DNA from: a bacterium
GTDB taxonomy: Bacteria > Planctomycetota > Planctomycetia > Planctomycetales > Planctomycetaceae
Reading direction: 5' to 3'
Length of the DNA: 64,000 nucleotides
Assembly (NCBI GenBank): GCA_016125225.1
Contig: WGME01000003.1
Location: 1,105,192 to 1,169,191 of the forward strand
The notes beneath the pieces are model-generated. The model did not search any database, had not been told where the DNA came from, and worked only from the letters and a program-made list of their open reading frames with translations. Position numbers and translations under genes: made by a program. Of this stretch, positions 38,107-48,113 are shown one piece after another. How positions within the stretch are numbered: the stretch's first letter is position 1; the number at the start of each line of letters is the position of its first letter.

Positions 38107-39498
38107 CTACAGGCTTTTGAGGTATTCCAGCACGGCCTGTTTTTCCGTGGGTGACAAGTCATCCGGGAAACGATGTCCCGCCGCACTTTTGCCTCGCTGC
38201 CGCGTGTCGAAATAACGGCGGCGCTGTGCGGGGTGTGCGGCAGCTTCCGGAACCTCATCCAAGATTTCAATCTCTAATCCCACACGCGATTGATCGTAGC
38301 CGTTCTCGGTTCGTTTCCAGATGACCGGCCGCTCGGTGGAATGCATCACATGCCAGAGAGTGGGCACCGAACCGTTATGGAAGTACGGAGCCGTCGCCCA
38401 GATGCCGTCGAGGGGTGGGGCAATATAACCCTGCGGATCAAGTTCCACCCGATCTTCCCCATATCGGCTCATCCAGCTTTCTTTCATCCACTGACGATGT
38501 TCCGGCGTGAGAGCATCTAACCGCAAGCGGTCAGTCTGAATCTCGTTCCAGGGGATGGTCTGCTGGGCATACCGGCCGTTCTCGCCATAAGTTCCATGAC
38601 AACGGGCACAGTGATCATTGAAGACCATTCGCCCTTGTTCAGCCAGCGAGGCATCAATAGGCCAGGGGTACTTCGGCGGTTGCAGCGATTCGATCCACGC
38701 CTGAATGTCGCGAAAGTCGTCTTCCCAGCCATACACAATCTTCTTGGTGTTCGAAGGGAGCAGCATGAACTGCATCAACGGCCGATGCGTCTTCGGTGCA
38801 AACCCGTCGATATAGAGTGACGACTTCTTACTAACGTTCCAGTAAGGCGGAGCATCGACATCGTGATGCAGGAGATCCGGCACTTTCTTTTTGGGATCAA
38901 CACTCATATCAGGATTACGGAAAACGCCAAGGATCACACCGAAAATCACGGAATTGGTTGTGCCATTGGTCATGCTGAGCGGCACGGTGAGTGTCGCCAG
39001 ATCGAGATGCGAAAATGGCTTCTTCTGCTGAAGTTTGATCAACCGCACATCTTCGGTGAGCGTCTGCAGGGCGAGGTGCGAATTCGGCAAACCGGGAATG
39101 ACTTTCCCCGCCACTTTCCCCCCATGGCAAGTCAGGCAATTCATCACCCATTGCCCTTGAGCATTCGCCGTGTAACCCAGAATCGGCGTGGTCCCTGGCA
39201 GTTCCGGAGGCGTGGGCATCAAACCGTAATAGGAATAGATGTGTTGCCGACGCTGTTCGACATCCGTGATCCGTTCCGCTTCGGAACGTTCTGGTTCCGG
39301 CCAGACGGTCCACAAGTCATCGATAATTCCCTGGTCGAGATCGGCCGGGAGATAACAATGCGTGCGTAGTGCTTCGAGGCCGCGCTGGGCCGAGGGAACG
39401 TAGTCCTCAGCTGACGCGACCCCGCACAAGATCAGCAGTACCACTAGGGAGCGAGGGGCAAAAGCCCACTGAATGCGTGTCGTCTCCGGATTCCGCAA
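38107..39498 (-). CDS. exported di-haem c-type cytochrome
   Basis: Exported protein of about 463 aa with two haem c motifs, CLTCH in WVMNCLTCHGGKVAG and CARCH in FNDHCARCHGTYGENG. It resembles planctomycete cytochromes related to the MauG/cytochrome c peroxidase group, with PPLDGIWATAPYFHNGSVPT as the C-terminal block. The signal peptide is LVVLLILCGVASAED. The true start is uncertain: no ATG lies just before it; TTG 39498, GTG 39444 and TTG 39570 are candidates and none has a good ribosome site. It follows the dehydratase gene on the same strand. Confidence 0.82.
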   Translation of the reverse strand: MRNPETTRIQWAFAPRSLVVLLILCGVASAEDYVPSAQRGLEALRTHCYLPADLDQGIIDDLWTVWPEPERSEAERITDVEQRRQHIYSYYGLMPTPPELPGTTPILGYTANAQGQWVMNCLTCHGGKVAGKVIPGLPNSHLALQTLTEDVRLIKLQQKKPFSHLDLATLTVPLSMTNGTTNSVIFGVILGVFRNPDMSVDPKKKVPDLLHHDVDAPPYWNVSKKSSLYIDGFAPKTHRPLMQFMLLPSNTKKIVYGWEDDFRDIQAWIESLQPPKYPWPIDASLAEQGRMVFNDHCARCHGTYGENGRYAQQTIPWNEIQTDRLRLDALTPEHRQWMKESWMSRYGEDRVELDPQGYIAPPLDGIWATAPYFHNGSVPTLWHVMHSTERPVIWKRTENGYDQSRVGLEIEILDEVPEAAAHPAQRRRYFDTRQRGKSAAGHRFPDDLSPTEKQAVLEYLKSL

Positions 39499-39583
39499 TG
39501 GCCGTGCAGCGCTTTGCCATCGGCATTTGAATGCCCGGCAGAATTCGTAAACCGAAACAACGATCAACAAGCAACCAACAGGC

Positions 39584-41569
39584 TTACGCCCCGTGAACGC
39601 TGCTACCGCTGAGAGCCCGCACGATGGCCTCCACATCATAGACGCAACCTCCCCACGTTCCTCCACTGACACGCTGCAGCGCGGCCCAAAGGCGCGTGTC
39701 GGCTGGCATCCGTGGGTCGGGTGCCAGGTCGGGTGGTGTTTCTCTCTGTTCCAGTTCCCGTGCGGCATCTTCCGCCGACAGTGGCCGCTCCGGTGTTCCT
39801 ATGAAGTTTAACGAGCCGGTCAAATTTCGCGTATCGATTTCGATCTGAATGAGGTCGCCATCGCGGAGTTTGCCGATCGGCCCGCCTTCCAGCGCTTCCG
39901 GTCCGACATGGCCGATGCAGGCTCCGGTCGAGACGCCGGAAAACCGGGCATCGGTGATCAACGCGACCTGCTTTCCGAACGGCAGATACCGCAGGGCCGA
40001 TGTGATCTGATACGTTTCTTCCATCCCGCAACCGAGCGGACCACGACCCATGAGAACGATGATATCGCCTGCTTTCACCGGGTGATCGGTGCGACCTTTG
40101 ACCGCCGCAATCGCCGCCCGTTCCGATGTGAAGACGCGGGCCGGTCCCGTTTTGCGATAGACCCCATCGGCATCGATCACCGACGGATCGATCGAGGTGC
40201 TCTTCACCACCGAGCCATTTGGGGCGAGGTTACCGACCGGGAAGGTGACCGTGCTGGTGAGGCCGCGCTCTCGGGCCACAGTCGGCGACATGATCACCGT
40301 GTCGGGATTAACGCCGTCACGTTGTTTCAGGCATTCGCGTAACCGCACACGGCGGTCCGATTTCTCCCACCACTCCAGCACTTCACCGAGTCGCTGCCCG
40401 GAAACGGTGAGGGCATCCAGCTTCAAGAGCTTTAAGCCACGCAGATGCAGCATCAGTTCGGGGACGCCCCCCGCGAGGAAGAACCGCACGGTGGGATGGC
40501 CAATCGGTCCGTTCGGCAGGCAATCGACCAATCGTGGCACCTGGCGATTGAGGGCAATCCAGTCGTCGACCGTTGGCCGACGGACACCCGCTTCGTACAT
40601 CACCGCCGGAATGTGCAGCAGTAGATTCGTGGACCCCCCACATGCCGCATGCACCACCATCGCGTTGTGCAGGGCGGCCTCATTCAGGATCTGACCCATC
40701 GTGATGCCCCGTTCTTCGAGGGCAACGATGGCGGCAGCCGATCGACGAGCGGTATCGAGCCAGATCGGTTGCCCCGACGGTGCCAAAGCCGAATGCGGCA
40801 ACGACATTCCCAAGGCTTCGGCGATGACTTGCGAAGTGGCTGCAGTGCCCAGGAACTGGCAGCCACCGCCGGGAGATCCGCACGCTTTGCACCCCGCTTC
40901 GGCCGCCTCTTCCACGGTGATTTCGCCGTGCGCGAACCGAGCCCCGATGGTTTGGACTTTGCCCGCGTCCTCCCCTTGGGCCGGTGGCAATGTGACACCC
41001 CCCGGCACGATGATGCACGGGAGATCGCGCATCGCTGCCAGGGCCATCATCATCGCGGGGAGCCCCTTGTCGCAGGTCGCCACCCCGACCACTCCCTTGC
41101 GAGTCGGCAACGAACGGATCAACCGTTTCAGCACGATCGCCGCATCATTCCGATAGGGCAAGCTGTCCATCATGCCGACGGTGCCCTGCGACCGGCCATC
41201 GCACGGATCGCTGACATACCCGGCAAATGGCACTCCTTCCAACCGATCGAATTCCCGCGCGGCCGCCTGCATCAACAGACCGACTTCGTAATGCCCCGTG
41301 TGATAACCGAGCGCAATCGGTTTGCCATCTTCGCCGCGGATGCCGCCCTGCGTGCTGAGGATCAGATACTGCTTCCGCAGCAACTGATCGGGCCGCCACC
41401 CCATGCCCGCGTTCTGCGTGAGGCCGAACAGATCACCGCTCGGCAAATCGAGCAGCATCTGCTCATCGAGCGGCAATTTACCGGACGGTCCATCCCCCTT
41501 GGTAATCACTTCCCACAAAGTGGAATCGGCCGAATCGAGCAGCGAGGTCGGGTCAATCATAAATGTCAT
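39584..41569 (-). CDS. YjhG/YagF family dehydratase (D-xylonate dehydratase type)
   Basis: IlvD/Edd-family iron-sulfur dehydratase, 661 aa, matching the length of the E. coli YjhG and YagF xylonate dehydratases. The subgroup block [20 protein letters not shown] is present, with cluster cysteines in [22 protein letters not shown] and [10 protein letters not shown], and the conserved [20 protein letters not shown] and [20 protein letters not shown]. It converts a sugar acid to 2-keto-3-deoxy acid; xylonate is the likely but unproven substrate. Its ATG overlaps the Uma2 stop (ATGA). Confidence 0.9.
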   Translation of the reverse strand: MTFMIDPTSLLDSADSTLWEVITKGDGPSGKLPLDEQMLLDLPSGDLFGLTQNAGMGWRPDQLLRKQYLILSTQGGIRGEDGKPIALGYHTGHYEVGLLMQAAAREFDRLEGVPFAGYVSDPCDGRSQGTVGMMDSLPYRNDAAIVLKRLIRSLPTRKGVVGVATCDKGLPAMMMALAAMRDLPCIIVPGGVTLPPAQGEDAGKVQTIGARFAHGEITVEEAAEAGCKACGSPGGGCQFLGTAATSQVIAEALGMSLPHSALAPSGQPIWLDTARRSAAAIVALEERGITMGQILNEAALHNAMVVHAACGGSTNLLLHIPAVMYEAGVRRPTVDDWIALNRQVPRLVDCLPNGPIGHPTVRFFLAGGVPELMLHLRGLKLLKLDALTVSGQRLGEVLEWWEKSDRRVRLRECLKQRDGVNPDTVIMSPTVARERGLTSTVTFPVGNLAPNGSVVKSTSIDPSVIDADGVYRKTGPARVFTSERAAIAAVKGRTDHPVKAGDIIVLMGRGPLGCGMEETYQITSALRYLPFGKQVALITDARFSGVSTGACIGHVGPEALEGGPIGKLRDGDLIQIEIDTRNLTGSLNFIGTPERPLSAEDAARELEQRETPPDLAPDPRMPADTRLWAALQRVSGGTWGGCVYDVEAIVRALSGSSVHGA

Positions 41570-42147
41570 TCAAAGAAATGGGAGACAAGGCATTGGAAAC
41601 CTGGCAGGCAGGGTTCGTCGGCAATCGTTTCGAGATTGTTGAAGAGACGAGGTGGAGCCTCGGGGCGGATTGTCAGCACGGTTTGCAGGTGCGGATCGAC
41701 AATCCAGATGAGCTTTACTCCCGCATCGAGGTAGGCGTCCACCTTTTCATCGATATCCCCCTGTGTATCCGAAGGCGATAGAATTTCTACGGCTAGTAAC
41801 GGAGCACCGTCCATTAATGTCGTTTCGCCCATGTCGGCTTCCGACACTTCGGGACTGAAATAGGCAACATCAATGCCTACCATCGTCTCTGGATCGTGCT
41901 GAAGGATGCAACCCGCCTCACCGCCTAGTACTTGCCCGCGCGGTTCCGGCAGACCATCTCGCCAGTTCTTCAAAGCCGCGGCGATGGCTACCAGCACTTG
42001 ACTATGCCAGCGATTACGGCGGGTCATGGCGGGCTCCTCGTGTTGACGCAATTCACCGCGAATCAGCCACCGCTCGCGGCCATCGTCCGGCAATGCGAGG
42101 ACCTCGGGAATCGTCCAGACTTTGTTCTCGATGGTCGTTGACATCAT
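41566..42147 (-). CDS. Uma2 family putative endonuclease (DUF820)
   Basis: 193 aa cytoplasmic protein with a PD-(D/E)XK-like fold. Motif stretch: [10 protein letters not shown] (Asp), [20 protein letters not shown] (Glu and the DxxEK-like lysine) and [20 protein letters not shown]. Uma2 genes are heavily amplified in Planctomycetota and Cyanobacteria; function is unknown. The stop overlaps the dehydratase start by 4 nt, but the pairing looks accidental rather than functional. Confidence 0.9.
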   Translation of the reverse strand: MMSTTIENKVWTIPEVLALPDDGRERWLIRGELRQHEEPAMTRRNRWHSQVLVAIAAALKNWRDGLPEPRGQVLGGEAGCILQHDPETMVGIDVAYFSPEVSEADMGETTLMDGAPLLAVEILSPSDTQGDIDEKVDAYLDAGVKLIWIVDPHLQTVLTIRPEAPPRLFNNLETIADEPCLPGFQCLVSHFFE

Positions 42148-42196
42148 TTCATCTCGAAGCGGCAGTGGTCTCGTCAGACGTCACGATTCTGACACA

Positions 42197-43021
42197 TCAT
42201 GGCAGCATCTGGAACAGCCGTTTGCGGGCTTCGTCGGTGAAGGGTGAACCGTATTCACACGGTTCAAAGGCTTCGATGTACTGAACCTGCGCCCCTTTTT
42301 CGAATCCGTAGGTCTGAATGATCAACTCGCGATATCTCTGCGCCAACGGTCCGTTGAAGGTGTCATAAAACGTCTGCAGAAACTTGCGGCGACCTTCGGC
42401 ATCGGTGGGGAAACCGACTTCCTGGCACATGGTATAAGGCAGCCACTCGAAGAACTGCGATTCATGGCATGTCATCTGGTCGAGCACCTGTTCCAGCACC
42501 GGGCCGACATCGACGACGACTTTCGGCGCGAACGGTTGCGGCCGTTGAAAATTGTCCGACAGATACATGATCACCGGGTTGATCCGCAACGCCGGGACTT
42601 CGGGAACAATGTGCGGCACGATCACCATGTAGGCGGCATCGCAGACCAGCGTGGATGTGACCCGATGGTCGGGATGGTAATCATTCGGCCGATGTGTCAG
42701 CACCAGGTCGGGCTGGTAACTGCGGATGAGTGCAATCAGTTCAAAACGAGCTTCCAGCGTTGGTTGCAGCTTGCCGTCGGAATTGTCGAGGACTTCATAT
42801 TCGATGCCGGTCATTTTCGTGACGGCGGCGGTTTCGGCCAATCGACGCTTCGCCAGTGCCTCGGGATCCATCGACTGATGCCCGGCGTTGCCATTGGTGA
42901 CGCTGACGAATTTCACGTGATGCCCGTCGGCCCGGTACATCGCCGCCACGCCCCCGGCTTTGAGTTCGCAATCGTCCGGATGGGCGCCAATCACCAGAAT
43001 CCGCAATTTGTCGTCGGCCAT
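42197..43021 (-). CDS. PIG-L/LmbE family deacetylase
   Basis: Zinc-dependent N-deacetylase fold, 274 aa. Metal-binding AHPDD (VIGAHPDDCELKAGG) and the second histidine block (HRPNDYHPDHRVTSTLVCDA) are intact. Members act on N-acetylglucosaminyl lipids, mycothiol or bacillithiol precursors; the substrate here is not evident. ATG 43021 directly precedes the first strand and has AGAAAGGTGAGC upstream; the frame stays open to 43129. Fifty nt separate its stop from the Uma2 start. Confidence 0.92.
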   Translation of the reverse strand: MADDKLRILVIGAHPDDCELKAGGVAAMYRADGHHVKFVSVTNGNAGHQSMDPEALAKRRLAETAAVTKMTGIEYEVLDNSDGKLQPTLEARFELIALIRSYQPDLVLTHRPNDYHPDHRVTSTLVCDAAYMVIVPHIVPEVPALRINPVIMYLSDNFQRPQPFAPKVVVDVGPVLEQVLDQMTCHESQFFEWLPYTMCQEVGFPTDAEGRRKFLQTFYDTFNGPLAQRYRELIIQTYGFEKGAQVQYIEAFEPCEYGSPFTDEARKRLFQMLP

Positions 43022-43163
43022 GCTCACCTTTCTGGGAAAATTCATTTGCCGATTGAATTCTCGCGAATACGCCCGAAAATGGAAAGGAAGCACATGGTTA
43101 TGGTGCTTACGAGAATCCCTTTCTAGCAACGCCCATCTTTAAGATCCTGCGGGAGTATGCGTC

Positions 43164-44960
43164 ATGCGCTCGTGGAAAACGTGGGCGCTTCTCTGTCTGG
43201 TAGCAGTTCCGGTTTCACTGCTGGCGGAGAAAATCTATCGCGAAAAATCAATTTCCGTGCAACGGATACAGGCTCGCAGCAATCTGAAACAAATTGGATT
43301 GGCGTTGCATGCCTACCACGAAATGTACCAGTCTTTCCCGCCTGCCTACACCGCTGGCCCGGATGGTACACCCTGGCATAGCTGGCGGGTGTTGCTGCTT
43401 CCCTTTCTCGGGGAAGGCTCCGTGTACGCCAGTTACCATTTCGACGAGCCGTGGAATAGCCCACACAATCAGGAATTGTTATCGGAGAGGCCCCGAGTTT
43501 TTGCGTCTCCATTTCAAACCAGTGATGACCCAACCCTGTCAGCCTATGTTGGTATTGTCAGCCGTCGTAGCATGTGGCCCGGATATCATGCGATGAAAAT
43601 AGACGATGTTACGGATGGCACCTCGAATACCATCCATGTCATTGAGTACGCCGAGACCGATATCGGCTGGACTGAGCCACGCGAGGTGCATGAGCAGGAT
43701 GTTTTGAACAAGCTCGCGGAGTTCAAGACTACTGGTCCTACGCGGGACTTCTTTCATGTGCTATTGGCCGATGGAGCAGTACGCACGCTAACTTCCCAAC
43801 TTGATCCCAAACTGCTGGTATCGCTCCTCACCCCCAGGTTTCAACAGCTTTCGGTGTCGCAGGCGAACTGGCCGAAAGGACTCTTCGGCGACCCACAACT
43901 CGATCTTGCCGCGTTGCCCCTGCGCAGCCCGGAAAGATTGAGTGACACCGAGGTCAGTCCCCATGCCTGGGGGGCGATCGTCGAGGGACGCACCACACTT
44001 TACTGCGCCACATCGCAACTGGTGTGGGATCAACTGCGACCTGCACCGGGGCAACCCCTTGATTGTCCCGTGACGGAATTGACCGCAGCGATGAACCGTC
44101 TGACCTTCCCGTCCGACGCACTCTCTGCCCACTGTTATCAGGTGAGCAGTGCCCGTGTGGGCACTCCGGAAGAACAGGAGATATTGCGATCGCTTTGCCA
44201 GAAGTTTCCCGATTCGGAATTCGCCAGGAATCCATCACAACGTACTACGCCGGGTGTATTCGTTTTGGCATCGTTGGAGAAAGCTTTACCATTTGAGGAC
44301 GTGCTGGACAGTTTCGATGAACCCTTGAAGTTTGGTCCCCTTGCCAGAGCCCAACCAGTGCAATCCTTTGGACGGCAGTCGTTCACTGGTGAGGATTCGT
44401 TGCGTAAAGTGTTACCGCAGACCGTCACCATTGGCGACTATGTGTCCGACTATGATTTCATTGTGGTCCTACAGGCGGATGTCCCGGAACACGACGAGAT
44501 CATTGTTGCCAAAGTTACCCCGAACGAGACGCTGCAGGAGACTTGGCTACAGGTCGCTGGCAGATTGAAGCAGCCGTCGGATGAGAAGCTGATTCCCCAT
44601 TTACGGGCACTCGATGAATTGCAGATACCAGTGATTCGCTGTGCACTCGAAGCGAAACTCCATGATCTTGCCGGGCTGTCGATTCCCACTGCTGACTTTC
44701 CTGAACGCGTCATCGCTGATGCGAGTGAGTTCATCCGCTTTCGACTGGATGAGTATGGAGCCGAATTGATGGCCGACACGTACATGGTCATCGGGGAAAT
44801 GGGCGAGGAATGGGAGCCAATGCAGACTCGGAAACCCCGGAGATTCATTTGTGATCAGCCATTTCTGCTGGCCATGCGTGAACAGGGGGCTGCTGAACCT
44901 TACCTCCTGCTTTGGGCGGGAAATGCCGACCTGATGATTCCGTGGCCAAGTGCCGATTGA
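43164..44960 (+). CDS. membrane-anchored DUF1559-like protein with serpin-like C-terminus
   Basis: 598 aa. An N-terminal membrane segment (7-23) replaces the prepilin leader. Residues 34-225 are DUF1559-like: [31 protein letters not shown] and the final FFHVLLADGAVRTLTSQ. Residues about 235-598 resemble a serpin: helix/sheet order including GVFVLASLEKALPFEDVLDS, DYDFIVVLQADVP as the sheet strand, FRLDEYGAELMADTYMV as the hinge (E530, G532, E534), and FICDQPFLLAMREQ with LLLWAGNADLM as the closing signature. The usual alanines at hinge P12-P9 are LMAD. Serpin assignment is inference and would need a profile search. It stands alone between a deacetylase (divergent) and nadA. Confidence 0.7.
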   Translation: MRSWKTWALLCLVAVPVSLLAEKIYREKSISVQRIQARSNLKQIGLALHAYHEMYQSFPPAYTAGPDGTPWHSWRVLLLPFLGEGSVYASYHFDEPWNSPHNQELLSERPRVFASPFQTSDDPTLSAYVGIVSRRSMWPGYHAMKIDDVTDGTSNTIHVIEYAETDIGWTEPREVHEQDVLNKLAEFKTTGPTRDFFHVLLADGAVRTLTSQLDPKLLVSLLTPRFQQLSVSQANWPKGLFGDPQLDLAALPLRSPERLSDTEVSPHAWGAIVEGRTTLYCATSQLVWDQLRPAPGQPLDCPVTELTAAMNRLTFPSDALSAHCYQVSSARVGTPEEQEILRSLCQKFPDSEFARNPSQRTTPGVFVLASLEKALPFEDVLDSFDEPLKFGPLARAQPVQSFGRQSFTGEDSLRKVLPQTVTIGDYVSDYDFIVVLQADVPEHDEIIVAKVTPNETLQETWLQVAGRLKQPSDEKLIPHLRALDELQIPVIRCALEAKLHDLAGLSIPTADFPERVIADASEFIRFRLDEYGAELMADTYMVIGEMGEEWEPMQTRKPRRFICDQPFLLAMREQGAAEPYLLLWAGNADLMIPWPSAD

Positions 44961-45028
44961 TTTCCGGAGCAGACGCTGGACAATAGTGGTTGTCTCTGGT
45001 TGCGAAGTCTTAATTGTAGAATCTCATC

Positions 45029-46027
45029 ATGCCGTTACCCGTCATCAATCCTGCCTTCCCGGCCGCGGAAATTGAAGAAGATCCGCTGGACCTGATGGAA
45101 GAAATTGAACGCCTGAAGGTTGAGAAGCAGGCGTCGATTCTGGCGCATTTTTACGTCGATGGTGATCTGCAGGACATTGCCGATTTCACCGGCGACAGTC
45201 TGAAACTCGCCCGCGATGCGACGACAATTACGTCGCCGACGATCGTCTTTTGCGGCGTGCACTTCATGGGCGAATCGGCGAAGATTCTCAGCCCGGAAAA
45301 GCGGGTGCTGATGCCGGACCTGCTCGCCGGGTGTTCGCTCGCCGAGAGTTGTCCCGCAGACAAGTTGGCCGCTTATCAGGCAGAACTGCGGGCCAAGGGA
45401 CATGATTTTCAGACCGTGGCCTACATCAATACCTCCGCGGCGGTGAAGTCGTTGTGCGACTGGATTGTGACGAGTGGCAATGCCCGCGAGATTATCGACC
45501 GGGTACCCGCCGACAAGGAAATCCTGTTCGTGCCCGACCAGCATCTCGGCCGATTTTTGAGTTCCGTCACCGGGCGGCCGATGATTCTCTGGCCAGGGTC
45601 GTGCATGGTTCACGAGGTCTTCAGCATTCAGGATCTGTTACGCGCCAAGCGGAACCATCCGGGATCGGTCGTCATGGCTCACCCCGAATGTCCGGTCAAT
45701 GTGCTGGAACATGCCGACGTCATCGGTGGGACGGAAAAGATGCGGAAGCATGTCGCATCGATCACCACGCCCACCACGTTCCTGGTCGCGACTGAAGCCA
45801 ACATGATTCATCCGCTGCAGAAGATTGCCCCGCAGCACACCTACATCCCAGTGCCGGGAATTATGGCTTCGACGGGGGAAACCTGTGCTTGCAACCGCTG
45901 CCCGCATATGGCCCGCAACACCCTGCAGAAGGTGCGGGATTGCCTGAAGTTCGAACGCCCGGAAATCGAATGGCAGCCTTACTTCGCTCAGGCACAAGAA
46001 GTTTTGCGGCGGAGTCTGTTGCAGTAA
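45029..46027 (+). CDS. nadA: quinolinate synthase
   Basis: Makes quinolinate from iminoaspartate and DHAP in NAD synthesis. 332 aa. The 4Fe-4S cysteines fit: [30 protein letters not shown] and [18 protein letters not shown]. Other family blocks: [20 protein letters not shown] and [20 protein letters not shown]. Neighbouring nadB and nadC are not in the window. The stop is followed by an inverted-repeat-rich gap. Confidence 0.96.
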   Translation: MPLPVINPAFPAAEIEEDPLDLMEEIERLKVEKQASILAHFYVDGDLQDIADFTGDSLKLARDATTITSPTIVFCGVHFMGESAKILSPEKRVLMPDLLAGCSLAESCPADKLAAYQAELRAKGHDFQTVAYINTSAAVKSLCDWIVTSGNAREIIDRVPADKEILFVPDQHLGRFLSSVTGRPMILWPGSCMVHEVFSIQDLLRAKRNHPGSVVMAHPECPVNVLEHADVIGGTEKMRKHVASITTPTTFLVATEANMIHPLQKIAPQHTYIPVPGIMASTGETCACNRCPHMARNTLQKVRDCLKFERPEIEWQPYFAQAQEVLRRSLLQ

Positions 46028-46035
46028 ACATCGAC

Positions 46036-46124
46036 GAGCCAAGTGCTAAGTGTGGAGTGCCAAGTGTCAGAAGGCGACGTTCTTTGAGGGCCTCACTTGG
46101 CACTTAGCACTCGACACTTCGCTC
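46036..46124. repeat. AAGTGCTAAGTG-rich imperfect inverted repeat
   Basis: Arms 46036-46066 and 46094-46124. The perfect core is AGTGCCAAGTG (46056-46066) with CACTTGGCACT (46094-46104); the motif AGTGCTAAGTG at 46042-46052 recurs inverted at 46101-46111. It fills the space between nadA and the small membrane protein and has no U-tract. Confidence 0.6.
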
Positions 46125-46170
46125 AGCTTTCTGATTCCATTTCCTGGGCTTCCCGGAGGCCGTGCGGCTG

Positions 46171-46605
46171 ATGCCTGCTGAAAACATTCCCGCACTCATC
46201 TTTGGTGGCGGACTTGTCGTCTTTGCCGGTGTGGTGGCCTGGTATCAATGGACCTACCGGCAACCGGAAGCCGCGGCGGATGAGTTGTCGCAGACGCATG
46301 CACGACGGCAGCTGCGGCGGCGGTTGCAGGTGAGTGGGATGATTGCGTTGCTCGGCCTGCTCATCCCGCTGGGCGACATGCTCCCTTTGTTCCGCAATTC
46401 GCCCGTCGCCTTTTTTGTCTTCTGGGTGGCGCTGCTGTGCCTGACCGGTTGGATTGTGCTGCTGGCAATCGCGGATATGGCCAGTGCCAAAGTCTTTCAT
46501 GGCCGGGCCGCCAAGCAACTCCTGCAGCAGAAGCGGGAACTGGAAGCGGAACTGGCACGTTACCGGTCCCGCTCGAACGGCCACGCGATTCATTCAGATG
46601 AATAG
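46171..46605 (+). CDS. small membrane protein of unknown function
   Basis: 144 aa with three hydrophobic segments: ALIFGGGLVVFAGVVAW near the start, MIALLGLLIPLGDMLP, and FFVFWVALLCLTGWIVLLAI. The C-terminus is a charged helix (AAKQLLQQKRELEAELARYR) that may form a coiled coil in the cytoplasm. I do not recognise a named family. GGAGG lies 11 nt before ATG 46171; GTG 46162 would be too close to it. It converges with the sigma-54 activator gene through an inverted repeat. Confidence 0.65.
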   Translation: MPAENIPALIFGGGLVVFAGVVAWYQWTYRQPEAAADELSQTHARRQLRRRLQVSGMIALLGLLIPLGDMLPLFRNSPVAFFVFWVALLCLTGWIVLLAIADMASAKVFHGRAAKQLLQQKRELEAELARYRSRSNGHAIHSDE

Positions 46606-46664
46606 GTATCAGGAGTCAGGTATCAGCTTTGGTCTCAAATTAGAACCTGACACCTGACACCTAT
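46602..46664. repeat. inverted repeat of an AGGTGTCAGG family, between convergent genes
   Basis: Arm 46602-46620 (ATAGGTATCAGGAGTCAGG) is complementary to 46646-46664 with 2 mismatches in 19. It starts at the stop of the membrane protein gene and ends one base before the stop of the sigma-54 activator. The minus-strand motif AGGTGTCAGGTGTCAGGTTC recurs at 63945-63964. It may act as a bidirectional terminator. Confidence 0.65.
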
Positions 46665-48113
46665 CTACTTCAACATCCCGTACTTCTTCATCTTGTTGTA
46701 GAGCGTGACGCGGCTGATGCCGAGGTCTTTCGCCGACTTGGTGCGGCTGAAGCTGTTCTTGAACAAAGTCTGCTCGATGATTTCCTTCTCGGTCAATGCC
46801 ATCTGACCGCCCAGGCTATGGTCATCGACTCGCACCGGGGTGACGCCAGGGTTGGGGCCAGCGGGCAGAATCACAGTGGGATCATTCGTCGGGCCGGCGG
46901 TGCCAGCGACGATGTGCGGCGGCAGATGCGACAGCTTGAGCACGCCTTCCCGGCAATAGATCACGGCCCGTTGAGCGACGTGTTCCAACTCGCGAACATT
47001 GCCCGGCCAGGGATAATCAAGCAAGGCTTCAAACACCCCCGGTTCGACCGAATCGATCCGCACGCCATGCTTGATTGCGAACTGCTGCAGGAACTTGCGG
47101 GTCAACGGCACAATGTCCATCTTCCGATGTCGCAGCGGCGGAATCGTGAACTTCAGCATGCTCAACCGATAGTACAAATCGGGCCGGAACCGATGTTGTT
47201 CAACCAGCGGCTGCAGTTCGAGGTTACTGGCGGCGATGATGCGGGCTTGTGACCGCTGCGTCTGATTGGAGCCGACCGGTTCAAACTCGCCGGTTTCAAT
47301 CACTCGCAACAGTTTCACCTGTTGTTCAAGGCCGAGGACATCGATTTCATCCAGCAGCAGCGAGCCACGGCGGGCGGCGAGGAACTTGCCTTCCTTGTCC
47401 TGATGGGCACTGGTAAACGAACCTTTCATGTGACCGAAAAGTTCGCTTTCGATGAGATCGTTCGGCAAAGCTCCGCAGGCGACCGGCAGAAACGGTTCGT
47501 GTCGCCGCGGTGAGACTTCATGGATCAACCGGCTGAGATACGTCTTGCCGGAACCCGTTTCGCCGATCAGCAGAATGGTCACATCGTGTTTCGCGGCCAC
47601 TTCGAGGTCATGCAGCACCTGCTTCAGCTGCGGCGAGTTGGTCTCATACCGGCGGCTGATTCCCATCAGGCTCGCGAGTGGGGTCTGATCTTCGATGACG
47701 GGGTTGGTCGCCACAGGCACCGGCGGAAGACTCGGGCTGGGGAGTTCCTGAAAGAGATCAGGGAACGCCTGCAGTACGGCTTGCTTATCGATGCGTCCCC
47801 GCACCAGCGGCAACTGGAACGACATGGCACGCCTGGCCAGTGACTCAGGGCATTGTTCGGGCGTCAACAGGGCGAGTCGCACCGTTGGCCAGCGCGACTG
47901 GATCGTTTCGAGAGTCTGTTGTTCGCTGTGGCTCTCGGGAATCGCACGGCGGAAATCGGCGACAATCCCCTGCGGCGAAATCCAGCGGGCCACATCAATC
48001 AGTTCTTCGAGGCTGTCACAGGCGCGGACATCGGCCTGGCCTTCAAGCCAACCCGGAAGCTGGGAAATCAATTCGTGATCGCGACTCAAAACGACCAGAA
48101 CGGGTTGAGGCAT
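46665..48113 (-). CDS. sigma-54-type AAA+ activator with altered GAFTGA loop and pseudo-receiver
   Basis: 482 aa. N-terminal receiver-like domain (PQPVLVVLSRDHELISQLPG) keeps an Asp in GIVADFRRA but lacks a clear conserved Lys. AAA+ domain: Walker A GETGSGKT, Walker B RGSLLLDEIDVLG, arginine-finger region FRPDLYYRLSMLKFTIPPLR; the sigma-54-contact loop reads HMKGSFTSAHQ instead of GAFTGA. C-terminal Fis helix-turn-helix RTKSAKDLGISRVTLYNKMK. ATG 48113 has GGAG at 7 nt; the longer frame to 48182 is rejected. Regulatory output through sigma-54 is therefore uncertain. Confidence 0.88.
   Translation of the reverse strand: MPQPVLVVLSRDHELISQLPGWLEGQADVRACDSLEELIDVARWISPQGIVADFRRAIPESHSEQQTLETIQSRWPTVRLALLTPEQCPESLARRAMSFQLPLVRGRIDKQAVLQAFPDLFQELPSPSLPPVPVATNPVIEDQTPLASLMGISRRYETNSPQLKQVLHDLEVAAKHDVTILLIGETGSGKTYLSRLIHEVSPRRHEPFLPVACGALPNDLIESELFGHMKGSFTSAHQDKEGKFLAARRGSLLLDEIDVLGLEQQVKLLRVIETGEFEPVGSNQTQRSQARIIAASNLELQPLVEQHRFRPDLYYRLSMLKFTIPPLRHRKMDIVPLTRKFLQQFAIKHGVRIDSVEPGVFEALLDYPWPGNVRELEHVAQRAVIYCREGVLKLSHLPPHIVAGTAGPTNDPTVILPAGPNPGVTPVRVDDHSLGGQMALTEKEIIEQTLFKNSFSRTKSAKDLGISRVTLYNKMKKYGMLK

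Noticed and set aside
46094..46112. TTGGCAC as a sigma-54 -24 element
   Set aside because: No GC at the -12 spacing, and the sequence belongs to the AAGTGCTAAGTG repeat.
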